A stretch of 64,000 nt of DNA from contig OY856188.1 of NCBI GenBank assembly GCA_963693315.1, forward strand, positions 148,179,096 through 148,243,095. Reading direction: 5' to 3'. This stretch comes from Diogma glabrata (lineage: Eukaryota; Arthropoda; Insecta; Diptera; Cylindrotomidae). The notes below the pieces were generated by a model, which saw only the letters and a list, made by a program, of their open reading frames with translations, had not been told where the DNA came from and did no database searches. This document shows positions 9,962 to 22,439 of the stretch, piece after piece. Position 1 is the first letter of the stretch. Every line of letters begins with the position of its first letter. Made by a program: the position numbers and the translations under genes.

Positions 9962-11531
9962 CATGGTAAAATGAAAATAAGGTATTCTCACTAGAGTGAC
10001 AGCGATGCCATTTTGATTTTGATTGACGTCACTCAGAGTTTGATATAATACGTTTGTTGTTATTATCAATGAGAAAAGCTATTGTTTTTAAATTAAAAAT
10101 ATATTTAGTATGATTTATAAATTAATTTATTAATTAATGAAATGATTGAAATTAATTCATTCATTAATTAATGAACTTTAGTATTTGTTTTACTATTAAA
10201 ACATATACAAATTTAAATGCCGAACTACGTTAAAACCAAAAGTTTTCAACAAATGTGAAAAATCATACTCAAAACATAAGGTTTTTTAATTTCCAGAAAA
10301 ATAAATCAATTTGTAGTGGATAGAATCATGTGGAAAAAGAAAATGTTCGTATTTATTATAAGATAGTTTGTTCCTTACACTTCACTGAAAATGATTGGAC
10401 TTTAAAAGACAAAATTTTAAATACTCTAATGAGTAAAAGATCGTTGAATTGATCGTTGAAAGTAGAACCTTATCTTAGAACATACAAGGAAGTGGTTACT
10501 TCCAATATTTGCACATATAAAGGAACGGTTTAAAATCGGTTTAAAAACATAAGTCTGCTTATGAATCGATCGATGCGAAAAGAAAGTACTGGCAATTCTC
10601 AAATTATTTGATAATGCAAACGCAGTTATTCTCTCACCATTATCATTGTTGGTGTTGATTTCATAACCTCCTCCAGTGCTATGTAGAAAATATTGACGGT
10701 CTTAGCTTCAGTAGGTGCATGCAAGGCAATAAGAGAAATACTGTTTTATGTACCGCGTACCCCTAAGTAGCAAATCCTCTCATTGACCAGGATGAATTTC
10801 AACACGGCTTCTTGTATGCGTGCACCAACAAGGAAACCAGTACTAAATTCTTTTCGAAAAGAATGACCACTACTGCATAAAGAGTGACTATTCGAGTTTT
10901 GTTTTCCGATTATTGGCTGTCTAATTTCTTGCAGAGAAATGATATCCATCCTATGCCTATCAGTCTCTGTTTCTAGGCTTATTAAAGCATCATGAGCGAT
11001 CAGGCTGCACACGTTTCACGTTCCGATTCGGAAGTTTGGTTCTTTCTCACGTCCAGGTAAAACTTCTGTTGTTTTGTTAGTGTCTGGTATTCCTTTTTTG
11101 GTTATCAAATTTAACAAAGCTTTTTTTCGGAGTGATGGTATTAACCTCAGTCCCAACCCAAATTTTCGTTAATGGTTCTGTTATGATGTTAAGGTTATAA
11201 GAAGTTTTAAGGCGCCAATTCGCAGTGATGTAGCGTAATAGACTAAGCAGTTTTTCTCTGCTTGTCTCTGATACACCACCCTAATTCTGTCTGCATTACC
11301 CCTGCAGCATGGCGTAGACGTCGAATTTTCTACCCTGCAAAATGTTCCTTAGAGTTAGAAAACTTAATAAACAAATTGTTAATGAAAAAAATAAGGAAAA
11401 CCATAACGTAAAATTATTTTTTCTCTAATTTTCAAATTAAAACATATTTTGTTTCTTTATATTTACGCCGGATGACGTCACACAAAATTTTCGTTTAGCT
11501 GTCAAGAATACCTTATATTCGTTATACCATG
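9962..11531. mobile_element. P-element-like transposon, non-autonomous
   Basis: The ends are inverted: CATGGTAAAATGAAAATAAG on the left, and the complement of the right end reads CATGGTATAACGAATATAAG. Both are followed by GTATTCT and, further in, TGACGTCA. A 9-bp direct repeat GACCATAGT flanks it (9953-9961 and 11532-11540) and is single-copy in the neighbouring undisturbed element. The terminus resembles that of the Drosophila P element (from memory CATGATGAAATAACATAAGG, 8-bp duplication). No THAP or P-type transposase is visible. The interior instead holds a minus-strand RTE endonuclease fragment. Confidence 0.6.
10640..11045 (-). pseudogene. RTE-clade LINE endonuclease fragment
   Basis: The translation contains the RTE/'craniofacial development protein 2-like' signature. 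In order, it shows a degenerate IGT-NVCSL start, DIISLQEIR (metal-binding Glu of the AP-like endonuclease), SGHSFRKEF, then GFLVGARIQEAVLKF and ERICYLGVRG. After one in-frame stop it continues with SLIALHAPTEA, the usual next motif. The catalytic GDFN motif and the whole reverse transcriptase are absent. It lies wholly inside the P-like element at 9962-11531, so it was either captured by it or inserted into it. It is non-functional. Confidence 0.75.
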
Positions 11532-11980
11532 GACCATAGTCGACCTAATAGGTATAATATGTACCTATTAGATCCTGGTGTAAACTTAGTATATATTGAT
11601 TCGAGCAAATCATTCCACTTGTACGAAGTAGGGTCAAAGAAATCTTTCTATCTCTTATAAATAATCTTATAAGAAATCATCATTAATACTTCGCTGGGAA
11701 ACTAAAATTTCTCACCTGCAGTAAAATATAGATTTTTTTAAAATTTCAAATATTTTAAATATTTCCTTTCCAATTTTCGACAAACAACGAGCAAAAAAAT
11801 TACCCTGTATAACGAACGCTTTTAAGTTTAAAAATTATATTCTAGATGTCAGTAATTAATTCTATTTTACGTGCCTACATGAATGAAAATTCTAGGTCCT
11901 ACTAATTTCTAATTTTCCTAGTAATGTCAAAATAGAAGATTGTTCGCCCATTATAAATTTAAAAATAAAATTATTTAAAT

Positions 11981-14474
<2,494 letters not shown>

Positions 14475-14475
14475 G

Positions 14476-14481
14476 AATAAA
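14476..14481 (+). promoter_or_regulatory. Candidate polyadenylation signal of Cdc5
   Basis: AATAAA starts two bases after the TAA stop codon of Cdc5 (stop 14472-14474). This would give an extremely short 3' UTR. Another AAATAAATT-type motif at about 14656 is an alternative. Confidence 0.45.
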
Positions 14482-15500
14482 TAATACGCCAATTTAAAAC
14501 AAATTGCTGCATACAATAGTTTAATTTTATATAGTATTTTACGCGCTGTACCACCAAGTCTATTCTCTTAATGATTGATGACGAAATATAAAGAATTTAG
14601 GTGTGCAAGTTGGACAGCTTATGTGTACAATACGCTCGCTCATAAGACGGTTTCTAAATAAATTTCCAGAGACACTGCATATTTTAATTAAAATTTATTT
14701 ACCAGATTATAAATATTTGTGAATTGAATACCAGTGGTAATACCGCGCAACATCATTTCGAACATGATAAACGCATATTATACTTCTAACAGCAATTCAA
14801 TTATTTTTTCAAGGTGTCTCATTTGATCGTTATTGTTTTCATACTGACGATGTAATTTTTTCAACCCAAAACTTTAATGAAGCCATAAAATTCTGTATTT
14901 TATTTAATTAAGGTATGGTATTTTGATGTACGAGTATGGAAACGCGCGTACTCCTTAAACCATTACCATTATTATCCTTAAACCATATGTATTAAGTTTC
15001 TGGGTCATTCGAATAAATTTCTGGTATCGTATGGTCGTGAATTACAATTAGGAAAAACACCAATGATATTTTTGTCAATTTTATTCTTATATAGTTATTA
15101 AACAAAAACATCTTTCCCACTTAATTTTGACCTATGTCAAAGTTTATCTGGTGAGTCCACCGATAATAGTTGTATCGTATCTTTAACTGCCTTGCTATGT
15201 AGTTCCTTATACATGTCCTGAGGATAGTATCAGATGTCCCACTGCAGGGCTGCGCTGTAGGAACTATTTAGATAGTTTCTTATTCATTTCGTCTCGGTGG
15301 TGTTGTGTAAGCTAGTTCTTTGCATGAATGTTCGTCCTAATGACACAACACAATTGTAAACCTTTGTGTGCCTAAAATTTTTTTCGTGCAAAAACTTTAT
15401 ATCGATCCCCAAGTGAACGTTTATAACAAATCGTGGAAGTATTCTCAAGGACAAAAATGGCACATCACAGGAATATATTTTTAAAATAACGTTGATACAC
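14482..15500. other. Intergenic stretch 3' of Cdc5
   Basis: No coding region, RNA gene or transposon terminus could be supported. It is less AT-biased around 15120-15320, but no protein frame is open there. Confidence 0.5.
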
Positions 15501-15529
15501 GTTTTGTTTCTAGATCTCTGCCCTGGTTA

Positions 15530-15745
15530 AACATTCCAATTCAAACCTATTAAATCCAATATAATTTCAATAGGATTAAATCGGATTGAATTGGTTTAAT
15601 AGGAAGACTTCGATCTACCAATTAAAATTCAATCGGAATGAATGGGATTTAACAGGAAAAGAGGTTCTGTAGGATTCTAAAGGAAATTTCCAATTGAGTT
15701 TCAATCGGAAATTAAGAGATTGAATAGGAAAAAGGAACTTAGAAA
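15530..15745. repeat. Irregular AATCGGATT/TTTAATAGGA-rich stretch
   Basis: Variants of AATCGGA(A/T)TGAAT, TTTAATAGGAA and TTCAATCGGAA recur irregularly on both strands, giving local inverted and direct similarity. No coding potential is visible. It may be the end of a degenerate MITE. Confidence 0.35.
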
Positions 15746-15888
15746 AAAATTAAACAATCTTATAAATTGGCTAAAGTGCGGTTAGTGTGGGAAAAAAATT
15801 TTTTTTCTTTTAATAAATTTTTTTTTTTTTAAATTTTAATTGTTACATAAAGCTCTGGTATCGACAACAGATTCACTGAATATTCCGT

Positions 15889-16604
15889 AAAAAATTTACT
15901 ACAATATGATAGGAGAACTGTCTCTGTAGACCCAATAGTTTCCGAGATTAAGCCTTTCAAAGTTTATCATTTTTTCGAACTTCGCCACTTTTTGCAATTC
16001 TTTCGTTCCAAATGAATTTTGACTCTGAGTATACTTTCGAAGCCCTGTACTTTTATGATGGGATGTTAAAAAAGAAAATGAGAAGTGTCAACGATGATGT
16101 TTAATCTAAACTATGAATAATGAAGTAAAAAAGATAAGTACAACAAATTATTTGTAAGGAAATTGAGTAATATTCAACAGCAAAAAATTAAATTAATTTA
16201 GCCCTCTTGGAAGGTCCCGTGTTGAGGTTCGTCCGTATCTGGATCGACGTATTGGGATAGCATATCCTCATCCCCTGGGATGGTGATGAATCGTCGACAT
16301 CTTGTGCCCACAAGTCATCCTCCATTTGGACATCGGAGAGATTGTCACCTTCTGGGATATCTGCTACTGCAACCACAAAAATGATCAGGTAAAGTTACAT
16401 AATCTTCTTTTCTCATCGGCCACCACACACATATATTTATTAATACAATTATTAGGACAGGGATGTAGAAAACTCTACAAAGGTATATCGCAAACAATTG
16501 CGAAGTTCGAAAAAAGTGATAAACTTTGAAAGGCTTAATCTCGGAAACTATTGCGTCTACAGAGACAGTTTTAGTATCATATTGTAGCAAATTTAGTTTA
16601 CTTT
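15889..16604. mobile_element. Foldback element, arms about 110 bp
   Basis: Sequence 15889-15999 is matched in inverted orientation by 16484-16604. The shared blocks include TACAATATGATA, GTCTCTGTAGAC, ATAGTTTCCGAGATTAAGCC and TTTCAAAGTTTATCA. The spacer holds a 62-codon minus-strand frame (16188-16376) rich in Asp/Ser, which resembles no family I recognise. No target duplication was found. Confidence 0.55.
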
Positions 16605-16619
16605 AAAAACGTCCTAAGA

Positions 16620-18060
16620 AAGGTTAAAGAAAAATCTAGTCCTTTAGGGTTAAAATCGCCAAAATTTGAAAAAATAACGATTTTTTCGCGGTTTTTTCGA
16701 TTTTTGACGAAGTTGCGTTCGGCGCTCGAGGTCACAAACTTGAATTATTCATTAGGCCAACATCATAAACAAGTTTGCAAAAAATCAGAACTACCGGATT
16801 TGACGCATACTACCCCATACTCAGGCGACAAAGTTACTGGACTATATATATACATTATACAATAATATAACTAACACTTAATAAAATAACTCCTAATAAA
16901 TAAAAAAAAACTAAAATGGGTTTATTAGAATTAAAATATGTATTATATTTCATTGGGCGGATGAAAAAAGATGCATCATAGAAAAAAACGAAGATTTTCT
17001 CTAAAATGAAGTAAATTAAATTGAAAACAAATATGAATGAATAAAACAAAATTATTTTATTTACAAATTAATTGAATCTTTTATAAATATTTCAATACGC
17101 AATTGCAGAATAAGCTATTATACGAAATTTTTCAAATTTAAAATTAGACAATTGCCGTTTAAATATCACTAATACATATTTCACATCAACTTTTGTTTTT
17201 TGTTCTTTTCAGACCCGAATTTATAAAAGTGAAAAGAAAACCACATTAATGTGGTTTAAAAATACCAGTTTCGAACAACATCAATTTCGAAAAAACTGTG
17301 ACTGCAACTGAAGTGAAAAACTGTGTCTGCAAAAGTTGTAGTTACGTCTGTCGATATGACCCGTAGAAAACGTATATAACAAAACTCGAGCTGCAAACCA
17401 TTTTCCATGCTCGTGAAGGTACGCAATATTTTCCCTCGGATGTAAAATGCTATTTACAGCTCTAGGTATGTAATATTTTTATTTATATTTTTCATGCAGT
17501 TTGCAGATTTAGGTCTCAAAAGTTTTTAGGATCGGATTTAAAGTAAAATTGTTTTGAATTCATCATGAAAACGTAGAATAATATATTAGAGCATTAAATC
17601 AACTCACAAATGTGAAAATCGAGTACCCACACTGCTATAAAGACAAGAACTTCTGTGGCATCTGTGTTCAAGCGGCATATAAATTATAAACAGAATAATA
17701 TGCCGATATCAATAGATTCGAGTAGCTCCAATTACACAAAAGTTTCAAGTATTCTTCTCCATTATCTCAGAACTTATATCGCCGTGCAATCTAGGAATTT
17801 GTGTTTAAACTCCCATTACAGTACACTTTACTGAAAAAATAGAAGTACTTTATGTTGTACATAGTATAGTCACTGCCTAAATATTTATTAGTATAAATCA
17901 ATCATTGAGATCAAAAAGAACTTTATTGATGATTTTTACTATATCGTAATAAACAACGTAGTCAATATCCATGGAAATATATCGTTCTCCTCTTATTTAC
18001 ATCCCTTAAAGTACATGAATAAAACAATGTTTATTAGAATTAAAACTTCATTGCTAAATA
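16620..18060. other. Non-coding stretch with a short dispersed repeat
   Basis: No gene is supported. At about 17180-17250 the TTTCACATCAACTTTTGTT / GTGAAAAGAAAACCACATTA pair seen at 6541-6670 recurs. The remaining ORFs are short and featureless. Confidence 0.45.
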
Positions 18061-18072
18061 TTGTATAATTTC

Positions 18073-18459
18073 TTAATTATTTCTTACTAATGATGTAAAT
18101 ACATATGCTATTGTTGCTGGCAGAAGTATCCATATTGGTATCATAACAACATAAATTGAAATATTTAAATGTTGATACTCAAACTTTAAGCAAATTAACA
18201 CTTGAGCAGCTATTTTTAAAAATACTGCAATTATATACCATTGATATAATAATAATAAATTTTTGAACGTCTTTAAATTCCTCCACTTTCTAATTATTTT
18301 AATAATTACAAATATTATTAATATTACATCATATATCCAAAGAGGAATAAATATAATGAACCAATTCCAGTGATTTCTTGTTTCTAGCCCCAGACACAAT
18401 AAAATTAGGAATATTAGTAGTATCAGCCATGTAAATAAAGCTCTATGAACTAATGACAT
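18073..18459 (-). CDS. TMEM60-like four-span membrane protein
   Basis: A single uninterrupted frame encodes 128 residues; vertebrate TMEM60 is about 133. It starts MSLVHRALFTWL, and the signature WNWFIIFIPLWIYD matches the WNWF-IFIP-WI-D block typical of TMEM60. Four hydrophobic segments lie at about residues 7-24, 31-52, 68-88 and 98-122. A basic cytosolic-type loop (KIIRKWRN) lies between the second and third. The third segment carries YIIAVFLKIA and the fourth IPIWILLP, again in family order. No signal peptide is predicted apart from the first span. The molecular function of TMEM60 is unknown. It is a small intronless gene in a transposon-rich neighbourhood, with no obvious relation to its neighbours. 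The assignment rests on motif order and length. Confidence 0.8.
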   Translation of the reverse strand: MSLVHRALFTWLILLIFLILLCLGLETRNHWNWFIIFIPLWIYDVILIIFVIIKIIRKWRNLKTFKNLLLLYQWYIIAVFLKIAAQVLICLKFEYQHLNISIYVVMIPIWILLPATIAYVFTSLVRNN

Positions 18460-18643
18460 ATTTTAGAAATAAAACGTGAATACATTTTTTAAACAATAAT
18501 TTGAGATATCAAGCTCTGTTTAGGGAACTTTTGATTTATCAAATCAACTATATTTTGATGCTTAAATTAAAATAAAACCTCAAACATAGAAATAATTAAT
18601 GTCAAATCTGCACTTCTGATGTTCGCCATATTAGCGCTAGCTA

Positions 18644-19140
18644 TAGGGCAATTTTTCTGTTCCGGTGTTCACCGCAATGGCGCTGCAAAAAGAGGATAAG
18701 AGAAAAAATCACAAAAATTTTATATGGGATTCCATACAAAACACAACTTGAATAATTTTAAAAGTTATCTATGAAATTTCTCATTTTACTACAATTGAAC
18801 AATTTTAATTTGATTATTAAGTATTATTGACTATATATTAAGCGTCATACATAAAATATTAATTTTAAGTCCCTCAAAAAAGAAACATAAAAATTGCCAA
18901 AATTTCCCATACAAAGCTGTATGAAAAATTTAACCTATTTTCGTATTTGTTTCACGGACAGAAAAAATAAAATATTTTATATATTTTGCTTAATATATAG
19001 TCAATAATAGTTCATAAACAAATTTAAATTATTTAATTGTAGTAAAATGAGAAATTTCATAGATAATTTTTAAAATTATTCAAGTTGTGTTTTGTATGAA
19101 ATCCCATAAAAATTTTTTTGAAATTATTCTCTTATCCCCT
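18644..19140. mobile_element. Right-truncated copy of the 545-bp palindromic MITE
   Basis: It starts TAGGGCAATTTTTCTGTTCC after a TA and follows the copy at 1337-1881, including ACCGCAATGGCGCTGCAAAA and the centre around 18880-18960. The right arm stops at CTTATCCCC (19139). The last 40 or so bases, which should contain the second terminus, are missing and replaced by GCTAAACAAA. A third, isolated terminus of the same family follows at 19156 in the same orientation as the left end. Confidence 0.8.
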
Positions 19141-19155
19141 GCTAAACAAAAAAAA

Positions 19156-19222
19156 TAAGGGCAATTTTTCTGTTCCGATTTCCACCGCAATGGCGCTACA
19201 AATGGGATAAAGAAAGTATGAC
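19156..19222. repeat. Solitary terminus of the palindromic MITE family
   Basis: TAAGGGCAATTTTTCTGTTC followed by CACCGCAATGGCGCTACAAA matches the left end of the 545-bp MITE. It then diverges after GGGATAA. It lies 15 bp after the truncated copy, suggesting a rearrangement or internal deletion between two neighbouring copies. Confidence 0.65.
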
Positions 19223-19298
19223 GATTGGAGTCTAAAAAATCGCGCTGCTGGTGGCAGGTTTTGTAACTACTACTCCCATATAAGATTTTCACAGAAGT

Positions 19299-20706
19299 AT
19301 ATCTGTGCCAATAAGTCATAAGGGGATAACTCATTTTGCTAACTTTTCAGGAGAGCGATTTTAAGATTAAAACTCTTTTGTGATAAAATTGTATATGTGT
19401 AGATTGAAATAAATACCGGGATATGACGCGAAATTTTTAGCTTTGTCATATTTATTGATTGTTTTCTATCTCAGATTTATATTTAAGGAGTTATTGTGGA
19501 TTTAACGTCTTATGCCCTTTTGTCAAATCAAATTTTCTGGTGCATCAAATAATAAGTTGAGTTATTTCTATTTGTCAGAATAAAAATACTAATTTTAAAT
19601 AAATATCTAGCCTTATGCCCTTATAGGCACCAACTATTATTTGACAAAAGGAAATAACTTATTTTATGCTTAACAAGTTTTAAATTTTTCGCTTGACAAA
19701 AAGTAATATCTTCAGATATTTATTATTTTTATATCAAATTTTTGCGTTATTCCCTTTTGACAAATTTAAAATAAAGTGTTTCTGAGTTATTCCCTTTTGC
19801 ACATTGTTTTAGATTTCACATCAAAAGTCGTAGGTGAAAACGGTAAAGAGCAAAATGTACTCCTAATGGTGCTATGACACACAAATTAAATTCAGTTGCT
19901 ATCATCAACTTTTTAGATGATAGTATTTAGTACTTTTGACTTGTAGATGGTGAAAAGATCAAAAACTGCAAGAAAATACAAAAATTTTACGAAGTAATAA
20001 TAATTTTAAAACAAGAATTTATAAAAAAATCATTAGTTATTTAGTTTTAATATTATATTATATCTGTGTCAATAAGTCATATGGAGATAACTCGAGTTAT
20101 GACATTATGCCTTTCCGCTTTTTTCGGTTTGGCCTTTGTTAGGAGTACATTTTGCTCTTTACCGTTTTCACCTACGACTTTTGAGGTGAAATCTAAAACA
20201 ATGTGCAAAAGGGAATAACTCAGAAACACTTTATTTTAAATTTGTCAAAAGGGAATAACTCAAAAATTTGATAAAAAAATAATAAATATCTGAAGATATT
20301 ACTTTTTATCAAACGAAAAATTTAAAACTTGTTAAGTATAAAATAAGTTATATCCTTTTGTCAAATAATAGTTGGTGCCTATAAAGGCATAAGGCTAGAT
20401 ATTTATTTAAAATTAGTATTTTTATTCTGACAAATAGAAATAACTCAACTTATTATTTGATGCACCAGAAAATTTGATTTGACAAAAGGGCATAAGACGT
20501 TAAATCCACGATAACTTCTTAAATATAAATCTGAGATAGAAAACAATCAATAAATATGACAGAGCTAAAAATTTCGCGTCATATTCCGGAATTTATTTCA
20601 ATCTACACATATACAATTTTATCACAAAAGAGTTTTAATCTTAAAATCGCTCTCCTGAAAAGTTAGCAAAATGAGTTATACCCTTATGACTTATTGGCAC
20701 AGATAT
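19299..20706. mobile_element. 1.4-kb foldback element with about 570-bp arms
   Basis: The arms 19299-19870 and 20130-20706 are inverted copies. They start ATATCTGTGCCAATAAGTCATA and contain TTAAAATCGCTCTCCTGAAA on the right arm, TATGACGCGAAATTTTTAGC on the left arm and the repeated block CTTTTGACAAATTTAAAATAAAG. The spacer (19870-20130) itself contains a terminus of a related element at 20060. No ORF is present. Inverted arms of this size in unique sequence would produce long double-stranded RNA if transcribed through. Confidence 0.8.
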
Positions 20707-21322
20707 AATCGATTATATCTAAATTAGTGGTATATAAATTGTAAATAAATTATTTACTGTAAAGGTAAATGAAATGACAAAATGGCGACAACACATTATA
20801 TAGCAGTTGTTGTAGCTTGTACAAGAATAAAATGCGCTAAGATTTGAAAAAAAAAAAAATGTGAATCGAAAATACGTAAAGAAAACGTAAAATTTTGACA
20901 TTAAAATCTAGAAAATATGTATTTAATCATTTTATACCTATTATAATATAATTATTATTATGATTTTAATATGAAAATCAATTAATTTGATAATCGGTTT
21001 TAAACCGGTTGAATTTGCAGATGAAATCATCTGACAATTTTCTAGCAGTTAATTAGTAAACCAAATAATTTTTCAAAAAGTCAGTTGCTATCAGCTAACT
21101 TTTCTTGCAGTTTTTATATCTATCTCGCGCATGCTGTCCCTCTTTTTCTCATACAAAATATTTTTCATCAACTTTTCAGATTATGGTAACTGCAAAATTG
21201 ATTATGGGAGCTGAATTTAATTTGTGTGTAATAGCACCATAAGAAATACGAAATCGAAAAAAGCGGAAAGGCATAATGCCATAACTCGAGTTATCTCCAT
21301 ATGACTTATTGACACAGATATT
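20059..21322. mobile_element. Related foldback element overlapping the previous one
   Basis: TATCTGTGTCAATAAGTCAT plus ATGGAGATAACTCGAGTTAT (20060-20140) is repeated in inverted form at 21240-21322. Inner blocks at 19875-19990 (GGTGCTATGACACACAAATT) also pair with 21100-21250. The terminus differs from that of 19299-20706 by only a few bases (GTGTC versus GTGCC), so both belong to one family. The overlap of the two inverted pairs implies nested insertion followed by rearrangement. Confidence 0.6.
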
Positions 21323-21792
21323 TTCTGTGTATTTGAGGGCAAAATTAAATTTCAATTAAAGTAAGTGCAATATTTTTAATTTTATAACAATTTAAAAATA
21401 CAATGACTTACTAAAAATAAACAATAAAACATTCAACTTTCGAAATGTTAAAGTGGGATTAGTGAAACTTATTGTTAAAATGAAGAATAAGAACCAACAA
21501 ATTTAAACGATTTTATACATTTTATTATCAAAAATTTTATTTGTTTAATGTGATATATTTACATTTTGTTTTTTGCCCTTTAACTAATTTATGAATATTA
21601 ATTATAAATATATGTAACTATAATATTGGTAATTAATTACTAAATAAAATACAAACAATCAATCAATTACGTATTATTTTTTTCCCGATTATTTGATGGT
21701 GAGGTATATGATATATGATGCTTGTTAGAATTAAATCACCACGCTGTATGGGCGTCATCAGCCATTGCTTCTTATTTTGGTGTTAATATAAT

Positions 21793-22140
21793 TTAGTTCC
21801 TGTTTATTGCTTGAATATTTGAAAGGGGTGTTACATCAGTATAGGAGATAATTATCATCACTGAGACTGTTTTTTTAAAAAAGAAACATCCATCACCAAA
21901 CTCAATTCTTAATTCATTCATACGACGTTCTATCGAGTCATCCATATTTAATATTGCATCCTTTGGTTTCGCGTAATTCAGCGTAGTTCCCGAATCAGAA
22001 AGCAAATTTTTGATAGTTTTAGAACCAATTTTAAAAGCTTCCAACACTTTAGCATCACTCGTTGTATCTTGAATTCGAGATTGTAGTATTTGTATTTGAT
22101 CTAACCAAGATGAAACTTCGCTGAATTTCGTTTGCCATCT
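21793..22140 (-). pseudogene. CHMP7-like (ESCRT-III/Snf7) C-terminal fragment
   Basis: An open frame runs from a splice-acceptor-like ATTAG (ending 22141) to a stop at 21793. Residues such as EVSSWLDQIQILQSR, then DAKVLEAFKIGSKTIKNLL and MDDSIERRMNELRIEF, follow the helical pattern of the CHMP7 C-terminal Snf7 region (L--I-----D--V--AY--G---L). CHMP7 recruits ESCRT-III to the reforming nuclear envelope. Here the homologous part stops near EFGDG and runs into about 28 unrelated codons before the stop. An AATAAA follows at 21803-21808 on the minus strand. No upstream exon is visible, and a Copia LTR lies eight bases beyond the acceptor. It is either a terminal exon with a distant start or a transposon-disrupted or captured fragment. 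Assignment is by pattern. Confidence 0.5.
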
Positions 22141-22148
22141 CTAATTAT

Positions 22149-22308
22149 TGTTGTAAAACTGATGTTATTATAGTAATTACCAATAGAGTCCGTATTAAAT
22201 AAAACGCGGTTATGTATATTTGACATTACAAGAAAGAGTGTATTTGACATTTCATTTTTACAAACATATAAGTGTTACCAACATAACAATAATATTCTAC
22301 TTTCAACA
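22149..22308 (-). mobile_element. Copia-type 3' LTR (160 bp)
   Basis: It begins TGTTGAAAG and ends TTTACAACA on the minus strand, the TG...CA inverted pair expected of an LTR. It follows immediately after a Ty1/copia pol C-terminus and GTGGGA purines. No second LTR was found in the window, so this is a 5'-truncated element. Confidence 0.65.
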
Positions 22309-22330
22309 CTCCCACTAGAATTTATATAAT

Positions 22331-22430
22331 TCAAAATTTCACCCTAAAGCTTTCGAACACTTCATATGTTTTATAGAACTCAACGGTTTCGTCAGCATAT
22401 CTGCCATCATATCATCTGTAGGTAAGTACC
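22331..22430 (-). pseudogene. Ty1/copia pol C-terminal remnant
   Basis: The translation contains LPTDDMMADMLTKPLSSIKH, the conserved end of the copia RNase H region (pattern VPT--M-AD-LTKPL). It closes with a stop codon at 22331-22333, just before the polypurine region and LTR. Everything upstream is replaced by unrelated AT-rich sequence beginning near 22431, so the element is truncated at its 5' side. Confidence 0.75.
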
Positions 22431-22439
22431 CAAGCAACA

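Larger units (their letters stand above)
9520..11592. mobile_element. GTTTACACC TIR element, copy 2, split by a P-like element
   Basis: This copy aligns with copy 1 from its left terminus to GACCATAGT at 9961 and again from GACCATAGTCGACC at 11532 to its right terminus at 11592. The intervening 1570 bp (9962-11531) are a separate insertion. Differences from copy 1 are few, so the tandem duplication or double insertion is fairly recent. Confidence 0.8.

Noticed and set aside
16188..16376. 62-codon Asp/Ser-rich minus-strand ORF
   Set aside because: It is inside the spacer of a foldback element, has no recognisable family and no splice or start context.
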